NCBI GenBank assembly: GCA_964431735.1
Contig: CAYSLJ010000281.1
Span: 1-5,160 of the forward strand
DNA length: 5,160 nucleotides
Origin: CALARM01 sp964431735
GTDB taxonomy: Bacteria; Vulcanimicrobiota; SpSt-956; JAKJGF01
Reading direction: 5' to 3'
Numbering within the stretch: position 1 is the stretch's first letter; each line of letters begins with the position of its first letter. Below are positions 1 through 5,028 of this stretch, piece by piece. The notes under the pieces are model-generated. The model saw nothing but the letters and a program-made list of their open reading frames with translations, was not told the origin of the DNA and did no database searches. A program made the position numbers and the translations under genes.

Positions 1-568
1 TATCTTCCACTTTCTGAGCTAATTCTATAGCTTCTATAGCCCTTTGAGATTTATCGACAGAATTCCTCATAAGAGGAAGAAATATAAGATTTAATTTATC
101 CTGTGTAGTCAAGTTAAGACCTGCATTAATTTTATCTAAAAGTTCATTATATGTTTTATCCCCGTCATAATTCCCCATAAAAACCGGTTCTACAATATAT
201 TTTATAGATCCGTGGTCCAGGAATATGGGAGCACTGTTTATACCTGCTCCATAAATAACGGCAGTCCTGACAGGTTTTCTTTTCTGTTCGTAAAGAAGTG
301 TATCATAGAGCTTGAATCTTAAGAGGTCATCTTCTTTCACTGTTGTCTGGAATTCAAGGTGCATAAATGAATCATCAGAAAGGTAAAATACAAAATCCAT
401 ACGTCTTTCATCTATCTGTATCTGAGGCAGTTCTGCCGGCTCTGCCCTTACGATAGGAGCAGTTTTAAGACCGTAGAATTCCAGAGTCTGGTCTTTAAAT
501 AAACCTGTAAGAGATTTGAAGACTATATCATAATTGGCATGAGCAATCTTTATGTCATCAGATTTCAT
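1..568 (-). CDS. Rpn-family PD-(D/E)XK nuclease / putative transposase, N-terminal part
   Basis: The gene reads leftward off the window edge, so only 189 codons are visible and the C-terminus is missing. The protein begins MKSDDIKIAHANYDIVFKSL. The start at 566-568 has an AGGAG ribosome binding site 8-10 bases upstream. Seen: the opening N-Y-D-x-x-F-K block (residues 12-18), then ERRMDFVFYL with Asp58, then HLEFQTT with Glu72 and Gln74. This D-(x13)-E-x-Q spacing is the PD-(D/E)XK core as it appears in the Rpn / 'recombination-promoting nuclease/putative transposase' family. The following LLRFKLYDTLLYEQ helix and the TAVIYGAG strand also match the family layout. Known of the family: metal-dependent DNA endonucleases linked to RecA-independent recombination, usually around 280-330 residues. 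Inferred: cytoplasmic DNA cleavage. Whether the protein is intact cannot be judged from this end. It is transcribed away from the repeat-rich region beside it. Confidence 0.85.
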   Translation of the reverse strand, partial: MKSDDIKIAHANYDIVFKSLTGLFKDQTLEFYGLKTAPIVRAEPAELPQIQIDERRMDFVFYLSDDSFMHLEFQTTVKEDDLLRFKLYDTLLYEQKRKPVRTAVIYGAGINSAPIFLDHGSIKYIVEPVFMGNYDGDKTYNELLDKINAGLNLTTQDKLNLIFLPLMRNSVDKSQRAIEAIELAQKVED

Positions 569-632
569 TATAATTTATCTCCTGTTACATATATAATCTA
601 TTGAACCTGTATCACAATCCCTTTCATTTATT

Positions 633-661
633 ATCTTATCACGGTAGAAGTTAAAATTCAA
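633..661 (-). promoter_or_regulatory. Candidate sigma70-type promoter for the Rpn-family nuclease gene
   Basis: On the minus strand a -35-like TTGAAT (656-661) is separated by exactly 17 bases from a -10-like TAAGAT (633-638). Each box matches the consensus at four of six positions. This would start transcription near 626 and leave a leader of about 58 bases before the start codon. The outer inverted repeat at 684 begins just upstream of it. The spacing is ideal but the boxes are imperfect, so this is a moderate-confidence call. Confidence 0.45.
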
Positions 662-683
662 TCTGAAAGAAATATAAAAAAAT

Positions 684-919
684 AAAGATTGCATTTTTTT
701 ATGACAGGTAGATTTATTTATACTGGAATTTATTCATTTTTTGCATATATTGTCATTGCGAGGAGCGATAGCGACGAAGCAATCCCACTGGTCTTTGCAT
801 GAAATAATGGGATTGCTTCGCTTCGCTCTCAATGACAGGGTTTCTTTTGTTTTTTGTATAAATCCTATTTAATTTTCCATCATGAATAAAATTACCTGTC
901 ATTTTTAAAAGCAATCTTT
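684..919. repeat. Nested inverted-repeat element, 236 bp, MITE/REP-like
   Basis: The outer arms are 684-730 and 873-919. Reading inward from each end, both show AAAGATTGC, an 8-base spacer, ATGACAGGTA, then about 14 of 20 matching bases, or roughly 36 of 47 positions overall. Between them lies a separate GC-richer palindrome at 751-837. The element contains no open reading frame of useful size. The hexamer ATGACA and its complement TGTCAT alternate four times (701, 751, 832, 897), so several hairpins compete. No target duplication was found at the outer ends. It could be a non-autonomous mobile element or a palindromic repeat that landed inside an older one. Confidence 0.6.
751..837. repeat. 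Extragenic palindrome starting TGTCATTGCGAGG
   Basis: The left arm at 751-787 begins TGTCATTGCGAGGAGCG and ends CGAAGCAATCCCA. The right arm at 808-837 begins TGGGATTGCTTCG and ends CAATGACA. The outer 8 bases and the inner 13 bases pair perfectly, the left arm carries about 7 extra bases in the middle, and the loop is 20 bases. Sequences opening with TGTCATTGCGAGG and closing with CAATGACA are, from general knowledge, a common dispersed palindrome in many unrelated bacterial genomes. Function is unknown, and no protein is encoded. Confidence 0.75.
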
Positions 920-1006
920 CTATTCTCCTCTATTTTTGAAAAGAGAAGGATTTCTTTAATATTCTGTAGAATAAATTCCCGTAATAATAATCATTAATAT
1001 AAAAAA

Positions 1007-1064
1007 AGGAAGGCCCGCCTCCTGGGATACTGATTTTACACGCGGTACCCGGAGCGGCCTTCTT
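1007..1064. repeat. GC-rich bulged hairpin
   Basis: A GC-rich stem stands out in AT-rich surroundings. GAAGGCC (1009-1015) pairs with GGCCTTC (1056-1062), then GC with GC, TCC with GGA and GGG with CCC. That gives 15 pairs with three single-base bulges (C1016, C1019, T1023), all on the 5' arm, and 17 pairs if A1007 and G1008 are added. The loop is about 21 bases (1027-1047). There is no T-run next to it, so it is not a terminator by itself. It may be the 5' domain of a small RNA or a REP-type repeat. Confidence 0.55.
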
Positions 1065-1151
1065 CGAAAATCGTACATTTTGATGTATAGATATAGATTA
1101 TATCATATGAGAGAAGGGTAATCTATATGATTTTTAAGATTAATTTCTCGG

Positions 1152-1195
1152 AAAAAGGCCGGTATGTTTTCTGTTGTGCCGGATTTTTTATTTTT
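1152..1195. terminator. Terminator-like hairpin, possibly bidirectional
   Basis: CCGGTATG (1159-1166) pairs with the segment ending GCCGG (to 1182), including G-T wobbles. The preceding A-run (1152-1156) can extend the stem into the following T-run. On the plus strand it is followed by a T6-A-T5 tract (1184-1195). On the minus strand it is followed by T5. No coding gene points into it from either side, which is why a non-coding transcript is considered here. Confidence 0.5.
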
Positions 1196-1239
1196 AAAAA
1201 GATTCTTATTTGATGCTTTTTTCTGAATTTAAAGTATAA

Positions 1240-1366
1240 GAATTTTCATTTTTGACCAGGATTTTCAGGATTTATGAGATTAATGAGATAATAAACTTAC
1301 TTTACGTGAAATTCCTGATCCTGGTAATCCTTTAATCTCATAAATCAAGGTCGAATTTTCATTTTT
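1240..1366. mobile_element. 99-bp palindromic insertion (GACC...GGTC) with 14-bp flanking direct repeat
   Basis: The 14-mer GAATTTTCATTTTT occurs at 1240-1253 and again, identically, at 1353-1366. Exactly between them lies a 99-bp segment (1254-1352) that begins GACC and ends GGTC and carries a perfect 15-bp inverted repeat (GATTTATGAGATTAA, 1269-1283, with its complement at 1332-1346). Short terminal inverted bases plus an exact flanking duplication are the usual marks of a non-autonomous mobile element. No protein is encoded. A 14-bp duplication is long for most DNA transposons, so slippage or recombination between copies is an alternative. Confidence 0.6.
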
Positions 1367-1398
1367 AATGGCATAAAATAAAGTTTTAAATGAAAATT
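1354..1398. repeat. Perfect 11-bp inverted repeat that includes one copy of the insertion's direct repeat
   Basis: AATTTTCATTT at 1354-1364 is exactly complementary to AAATGAAAATT at 1388-1398, with a 23-base AT-rich loop. The left arm lies inside the duplicated 14-mer that flanks the 99-bp insertion, so the insertion appears to have struck the arm of an existing hairpin. Confidence 0.5.
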
Positions 1399-1554
1399 AT
1401 GTAGAGGTGATTATCTAACAGACATGACCGGAGCGGCCACAACCAAATATGAAAATAACAGACAATAAGGTATAAGACTTCATCATTTTCATATAAAATA
1501 ATTTATAAAAAAATTAAAAAATTTTGAAAATTTTTTGGAAAATTGCAATTTTTT
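1399..1554. other. AT-rich intergenic stretch ahead of the lipoprotein gene, with A/T palindrome
   Basis: No credible gene is visible here. It contains a GC-rich patch with CCGGAGCGGCC (1428-1438), the same 11-mer found in the hairpin at 1049-1059. It also contains a near-perfect A/T palindrome at 1516-1536 (AAAAAATTTT, G, AAAATTTTTT). Repeated A-tracts such as these usually bend DNA and often lie upstream of promoters, which is inference here. No clear -35/-10 pair could be defined. Confidence 0.5.
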
Positions 1555-1585
1555 GACTCTTCTATTATAGAAGGATCTTTTTTTT
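1555..1585 (+). terminator. Intrinsic terminator or attenuator about 100 bases before the lipoprotein start
   Basis: The stem at 1555-1577 pairs GACTCTTCTA with TAGAAGGATC around a TTA loop. It has ten positions with one C-A mismatch and one T-G wobble, and is followed directly by eight T residues (1578-1585). This is the best terminator shape in the window and works only on the plus strand. No coding gene precedes it, so it either ends a small RNA or a read-through transcript, or acts as a transcription attenuator in the leader of the downstream lipoprotein gene. Confidence 0.6.
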
Positions 1586-1668
1586 AAAGTGAGGTGATAG
1601 GAAAAATATTATTTTATTTATATTTCATCAAGAGGCCTGTGAGGCAAAGAAATAATTTGAATATAATT

Positions 1669-1675
1669 AAGGAGG
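1669..1675 (+). promoter_or_regulatory. Ribosome binding site that sets the lipoprotein start at TTG 1685
   Basis: AAGGAGG lies 9 bases before the TTG at 1685 and only 3 bases before the TTG at 1679. The next gene shows the same 9-base gap between AGGAGG and its ATG, so 1685 is the better start. The first ATG in frame, at 1709, is too far away. Confidence 0.75.
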
Positions 1676-1684
1676 AAGTTGCTC

Positions 1685-3844
1685 TTGAAATTTAACAGAT
1701 CTTTTCTTATGAGTTTTATTCTGGTCTTATGTTTTTGTGTATTTGTAATAATTAATTTTAGCAGCTGCGGAGCCATAGCGGCTATTGTAAGTGCGATATT
1801 TGGTTCACAGAGTGGGTTTGTTTTTGTGCCTTTTTTAAGTGATGAGAAGACTCTTTCCGGCGAAGAAACAGGAAAACTCCCCGGTATGGTAATGCTTTAT
1901 ACGAATAATCCCCCGGCAAATTATAAAGCTCTTTCCGGCGCTATAGTTTCTATTGACGGTATATCAACATCTGTGACTACAAAAGAAGACGGCTCTTTTC
2001 TGATAGGTGGAATACCTGCAGGAGAGAAGATTTTAAGAGTGGACCATACCGGTTATGTTTCTATAAGGCAAAACGTTGTGATAATAGATCCGAATTCGGC
2101 AGGTACTGCATTCACAAATTTCAGGATTATTCCTGAAAATTTACTCATTTCAACAGGCAGTGTTTTTCAATTTACTTCGGCAGGTGACGGTAACGGCGGC
2201 AGTCCTGTGAAGCCTGATACGACATGGTCTGTAACAGGAGATATGGGATCAATAGATGCAAAAACAGGGATTTTTATTGCTACAAAAGCCGGAACGGGAA
2301 CAGTGAAAGCTACAAGCGGTTCTTTTTCGGCAGAAATTCCTGTGACTGTAACAGCAGGTGCAGGTACTGCTTACGGAAGAGTAACGAATAACGGTCAGCT
2401 TGTTACAAATGCAGAAGTCCGCGTGAATGATACCACTTTTTATACAATTACGGATTATAACGGTTATTACTCTATTCCAGGCATTCCTGCAACAGATGTT
2501 ACCATAACCGGAACAAGCCAGGAAGGGAAAACCGGTTCGTCGGAGGTAACTGTGCCTTCTTCAGGACAGGCGGAAGCCAATATAGTTCTTTCAGGACAGG
2601 CTGTAAATCCCAGTCTTCCCGGTGTGACTCCTGTACCGACTCAGACCGGGGGAGGAGAATGGGGGGCCAATGTAAAGGTAAATGACGGGAATGGTGATAC
2701 ATATTTTCCACGTATAGCGGTAGATCCAAACGGAAATGCCTGTGCTGTTTGGAATGATGACAGGAATGGTCATAAAGATCCAAATGGATTAATTAATTTC
2801 CCTGATATTTATTTCTCCTATCGTCCTACTGGAGGCAACTGGAGTGTAAATGAAAAAATAAATAATATACCGGGATATTACGACAGACCTGATATTGCTA
2901 TTGACCATTCCGGTAATATATACGCCGTATGGATAGACCGGGGAAATATTTCTTACGATCCTAATAATCCGCCTGTATGTAATATTTATTTTGCCAGTAA
3001 GATGCCGGGCGGTTCATGGAATACCAGTGTTATTGCCTCTTCTCCTTCGATCTACCGTATTCGTCTGGAAGTTGACCCTTCAGGTAATACCTATATAATC
3101 TGGAGTAACTCTCTTAATGGTAATGGAAATATTTATTTTTCCTATCGTCCTGCAGGAGGTTCATGGAATACCAGTCTTATTACTTCTACAGAGTCACCTT
3201 ATAGAGAAATAAGTCTTGCAGTAGATTCTTCCGGTAATGCCTATACAACCTGGAATGATACTCCTGATATTACTGACCCGAATAACCTGATACTACCGTC
3301 AAGTATTTATTTTTCCTATCGTCCTTCAGAAGGCAACTGGAGTTCCCCCGGTATAATAGCAACAGGAGAATTTTATGGTTCTTCTGATATAGCTGTTGAT
3401 ACTAATGGAAATGCCAGCGTTGTATGGGAATATTCTCAACCTACTATTGTGCTTGTTCCTGATCCAAACAATCTACAGCCGACTCCAACACCTATTCCGC
3501 TATCTCCAGATAAGATTTATTTTTCCTACCGTCCTTTCGGTGGTAGTTGGAGCCCGGCCTCTATTATAACATCAGGGAGTAATTATCGTTATTCATCCAT
3601 AGCAGTTAATTCTTCCGGTAATAACTACTTGATCTGGCAGGATAGTACAGGTGATGACAGTTTGTATTTTTCCTGGGCTCTCAGAGGATGCTCATGGAGT
3701 CTTCCTGTACGGGTTGATGATGGTACGGCGAGCAAGATGTATAAATACCCTGTTATAGCAGTAGATTATTCAGGCAAAGTTTATGCCGTCTGGCCTGCCA
3801 GAAAAAATAATATTTACGGGATTTATTTTTCTATAAGGCAGTAG
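1685..3844 (+). CDS. Surface lipoprotein with two carboxypeptidase-regulatory-like domains, an Ig-like domain and a seven-bladed beta-propeller
   Basis: The product is 719 residues from the TTG start. Lys2 and Arg5 precede a long hydrophobic stretch and then FSSC-G, a lipobox-like site with Cys28, predicting lipid attachment after export; Phe at -3 is slightly unusual. Domains seen: carboxypeptidase-regulatory-like fold (about 66-148, with EDGSFLIGGIPAG), a bacterial Ig-like domain (about 153-223, TWSVTGDMGSIDAKTG then GTGTVKATSG), a second regulatory-like fold (about 228-304, YNGYYSIPGIPATD), a Pro/Gly linker (about 305-322), and a propeller (about 324-719). The propeller has seven copies each of an IAVDxSGN strand, a VWxD strand, an IYFSYRP strand and a GGxW strand. 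The first GGxW strand is at the N-terminal side and completes blade seven. SYRPxGGxW resembles a degenerate sialidase-type Asp-box with the Asp lost. No catalytic residues are recognisable, so a binding or adhesion role is the likeliest inference. The natural ligand is unknown. Confidence 0.93.
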   Translation: MKFNRSFLMSFILVLCFCVFVIINFSSCGAIAAIVSAIFGSQSGFVFVPFLSDEKTLSGEETGKLPGMVMLYTNNPPANYKALSGAIVSIDGISTSVTTKEDGSFLIGGIPAGEKILRVDHTGYVSIRQNVVIIDPNSAGTAFTNFRIIPENLLISTGSVFQFTSAGDGNGGSPVKPDTTWSVTGDMGSIDAKTGIFIATKAGTGTVKATSGSFSAEIPVTVTAGAGTAYGRVTNNGQLVTNAEVRVNDTTFYTITDYNGYYSIPGIPATDVTITGTSQEGKTGSSEVTVPSSGQAEANIVLSGQAVNPSLPGVTPVPTQTGGGEWGANVKVNDGNGDTYFPRIAVDPNGNACAVWNDDRNGHKDPNGLINFPDIYFSYRPTGGNWSVNEKINNIPGYYDRPDIAIDHSGNIYAVWIDRGNISYDPNNPPVCNIYFASKMPGGSWNTSVIASSPSIYRIRLEVDPSGNTYIIWSNSLNGNGNIYFSYRPAGGSWNTSLITSTESPYREISLAVDSSGNAYTTWNDTPDITDPNNLILPSSIYFSYRPSEGNWSSPGIIATGEFYGSSDIAVDTNGNASVVWEYSQPTIVLVPDPNNLQPTPTPIPLSPDKIYFSYRPFGGSWSPASIITSGSNYRYSSIAVNSSGNNYLIWQDSTGDDSLYFSWALRGCSWSLPVRVDDGTASKMYKYPVIAVDYSGKVYAVWPARKNNIYGIYFSIRQ
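2654..3841 (+). repeat. Seven tandem propeller-blade repeats (coding)
   Basis: The blade units have a period of 50-70 residues (the Asp of IAVD recurs at spacings 60, 57, 50, 58, 70 and 52). Some parts are nearly identical in DNA: a 22-base match between 3130-3151 and 3304-3325 with a one-mismatch 21-base relative at 3515-3535, and an 18-base match between 3011-3028 and 3158-3175. This points to recent blade duplication or gene conversion. The length variation lies almost wholly in the loop between the VWxD and IYFSYRP strands. Confidence 0.85.
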
Positions 3845-3857
3845 GTCAGAACCAGGA

Positions 3858-3966
3858 TTGTCTGAACTCGAATGAGTCGGATTTATCGAATTTATCGGAT
3901 TGATAAGATAGAGTGAAAGAAAATATCCGACTCATCCGTTAATCCGATACATCCGAGTTCAGACAA
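3858..3966. repeat. Long imperfect inverted repeat downstream of the lipoprotein gene
   Basis: TTGTCTGAACTCG (3858-3870) is exactly complementary to CGAGTTCAGACAA (3954-3966). Inward, both arms continue with related TCGGATTTATCG and ATCCGACTCATCCG-like units that align with one gap, so the arms extend to about 45 bases around a purine-rich loop (GATAAGATAGAGTGAAAG). No flanking duplication is visible. The right arm is followed by A residues, not T, so it is not a standard intrinsic terminator on the plus strand. It looks like a dispersed repeat built from GGATT-type units, related in style to the insertion at 1254-1352 (both contain CCAGGATT at or beside the left end). Confidence 0.65.
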
Positions 3967-3982
3967 AAAAAGTTATTCATGA

Positions 3983-4008
3983 GAGATCTCGCTTTACGTG
4001 TTACACGT
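3983..4008. promoter_or_regulatory. Two adjacent perfect palindromes before the 262-residue gene, possible operator
   Basis: GAGATCTC (3983-3990) and ACGTGT-T-ACACGT (3996-4008) lie within 16-40 bases upstream of the ribosome binding site. Paired short palindromes here could be operator sites or a hairpin in the leader. No -35/-10 pair with normal spacing was found nearby, so regulation is only suggested. Confidence 0.3.
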
Positions 4009-4023
4009 CACGATAATAAAGTA

Positions 4024-4029
4024 AGGAGG
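4024..4029 (+). promoter_or_regulatory. Ribosome binding site that sets the start at ATG 4039
   Basis: AGGAGG is followed after 9 bases by ATG at 4039. An upstream in-frame ATG at 3979 would add 20 residues rich in Arg and would bury both the palindromes and this ribosome binding site inside the coding region. That ATG has no ribosome binding site of its own. Confidence 0.8.
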
Positions 4030-4038
4030 AAATTTATT

Positions 4039-4827
4039 ATGAAATCGGACAGATATTTACTCGATATTGAAGGAAATATGTATATTTTTAATGATGAATT
4101 TTTACCGGAAGATTATATTTTAAAGGATTCCGTCTTTGATAAAGAATTGCCATACACTGATACAGAAATAATTCTTTACGACGGGCAGAACATGTATAAA
4201 ATGCTTTCTCATAAGGCAAGAAGCCATATAGCAGGGAAGAGAAAGTTATCGGAAATTTTAGACGATATTTCTGCCAGGTCTTTACGGGATATAGATATAG
4301 AAGAACTGTCAAAACTTTCTCCTGCCATATATAAAATCTATGAAGAAGAACTTCTCCTGTTATGTGAGAAAGAAAGTGATGATGTAAGCCTTTATCAGAT
4401 TTCATCACTTATGAATAATTATACAAGACCTGACACTATGTTCAATGCCTGCAGAAATGCCTTCAATAATATGAGTAATATTAATAATCTCAGAAATGCT
4501 ATGGAAGGTATAATGCAGGGCGGCGGAACCTCTCCCTTTGCTCAGAGTGATACCTTTATACCTTCCGGGCAGAATGCTGATGATATGGCTCTTTTTTCCA
4601 GTATAAGGAATTTATCCAGAAATTTTGCTTCAGGTAATTTCAGTTCCGTTACCGGCGGCAGTTCCGTTCAGGGTGGAGCCTATAGTTTTTATCAGAATCC
4701 CATTGAAAATTCAGAAGAAACTTCTGAAACGGAAGAAACTGAAGAGGATACTTCTACAGAAGAAGGAGAAACCGTGAATTCTGAAAGTGAAGAAGGTTCG
4801 TCTTCTGCTGAGGAAATAAGCGAATAA
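4039..4827 (+). CDS. Hypothetical protein with acidic Ser/Thr/Glu-rich tail
   Basis: The product is 262 residues and I do not recognise its family. There is no signal peptide or membrane segment, so a cytoplasmic location is likely. Residues 1-50 (MKSDRYLLDIEGNMYIFNDE onward) look like short beta strands. Residues 51-115 look helical (HKARSHIAGKRKLSEILDDI and YKIYEEELLLL). Residues 120-165 are rich in Asn and Met (ACRNAFNNMSNINNLRNAM). Residues 160-218 are Gly/Ser-rich and probably flexible. Residues 221-262 form a strongly acidic tail: 18 of 42 residues are Glu or Asp, 15 are Ser or Thr, none is Lys or Arg. Such tails are usually disordered and can act in charge-based binding or solubility, but that is inference. 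It lies 194 bases after the lipoprotein gene, behind an inverted repeat, so shared transcription is uncertain. Codon use resembles its neighbours. Confidence 0.85.
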   Translation: MKSDRYLLDIEGNMYIFNDEFLPEDYILKDSVFDKELPYTDTEIILYDGQNMYKMLSHKARSHIAGKRKLSEILDDISARSLRDIDIEELSKLSPAIYKIYEEELLLLCEKESDDVSLYQISSLMNNYTRPDTMFNACRNAFNNMSNINNLRNAMEGIMQGGGTSPFAQSDTFIPSGQNADDMALFSSIRNLSRNFASGNFSSVTGGSSVQGGAYSFYQNPIENSEETSETEETEEDTSTEEGETVNSESEEGSSSAEEISE

Positions 4828-4916
4828 AGTGATTGAAGTGAGTATACAGGTCGATAGATCTACTCAGCCTGAACAAATACTCATTTCGGACTATCCGGCA
4901 CGAGCTGGGACATGGA

Positions 4917-4960
4917 GTGGGCTTCGCCCACCCCTTCGAGGTATTGGGCTGGGACAGCCC
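4917..4960 (+). repeat. Two triloop hairpins and a 9-base direct repeat within the protease remnant
   Basis: GTGGGC-TTC-GCCCAC (4917-4931) and GGGCTG-GGA-CAGCCC (4946-4960) are perfect 6-bp stems with 3-base loops. GCTGGGACA occurs at 4904-4912 and 4948-4956. They coincide with codons for the zinc-site region and may simply reflect the high GC content. Confidence 0.4.
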
Positions 4961-5028
4961 GGATTTGCCGACGCCGGTGATGAACTATGTGAATGAATAC
5001 AATAAATATTCGTTCATATATACCGATC

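Larger units (their letters stand above)
1007..1195 (+). ncRNA. Candidate structured small RNA
   Basis: Four stem-loops follow each other without an open reading frame: the bulged GC-rich hairpin (1007-1064), TACAT-TTTG-ATGTA (1074-1087), a perfect 10-bp stem ATATAGATTA/TAATCTATAT (1091-1100 with 1119-1128), and a terminator-like hairpin with a T-rich 3' side (1152-1195). The order of structured body followed by a terminator suggests a short transcript on the plus strand. No convincing promoter was found: a TTGAAA at 936-941 with TAATAT at 957-962 has only a 15-base spacer. I do not recognise the RNA family. It could instead be an assembly of unrelated palindromes. Confidence 0.3.

Noticed and set aside
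1424..1468. A 14-codon open frame (MTGAATTKYENNRQ) in the leader region
   Set aside because: The purine-rich AGAGGTG upstream is too far from the ATG (about 14 bases), and there is no sign of a leader-peptide arrangement such as repeated codons.
1662..1667. TATAAT as a -10 box for the lipoprotein gene
   Set aside because: It lies immediately before the ribosome binding site, so transcripts would start inside or beyond it and translation could not use the site. No -35 partner is present.
2499..2783. Open frames on the minus strand inside the lipoprotein gene
   Set aside because: They lie wholly within a well-supported plus-strand gene, have no ribosome binding site, and give His/Trp-rich sequences typical of antisense frames.
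2654..3841. Active sialidase
   Set aside because: The blade pattern resembles sialidase-type propellers, but the arginine triad, FRIP motif and nucleophile Tyr/Glu pair could not be identified, and the Asp-box Asp is missing.
2654..3841. CRISPR-like array suggested by regular repeats
   Set aside because: The repeats are coding, in frame, degenerate at the DNA level and unequal in spacing.
3858..3966. Intrinsic terminator for the lipoprotein gene
   Set aside because: The long stem is followed by an A-run, not a T-run, on the plus strand, and the loop is large. It fits a dispersed repeat better.
4088..4408. Minus-strand open frame inside the 262-residue gene
   Set aside because: It is the antisense of an AT-rich coding region, has no ribosome binding site and no recognisable protein features.
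4825..4842. Frameshift joining the 262-residue gene to the protease fragment
   Set aside because: The acidic tail ends in a natural low-complexity sequence, the two lie in different frames with a TGA between them, and such a tail is not the expected N-terminal half of a metzincin.
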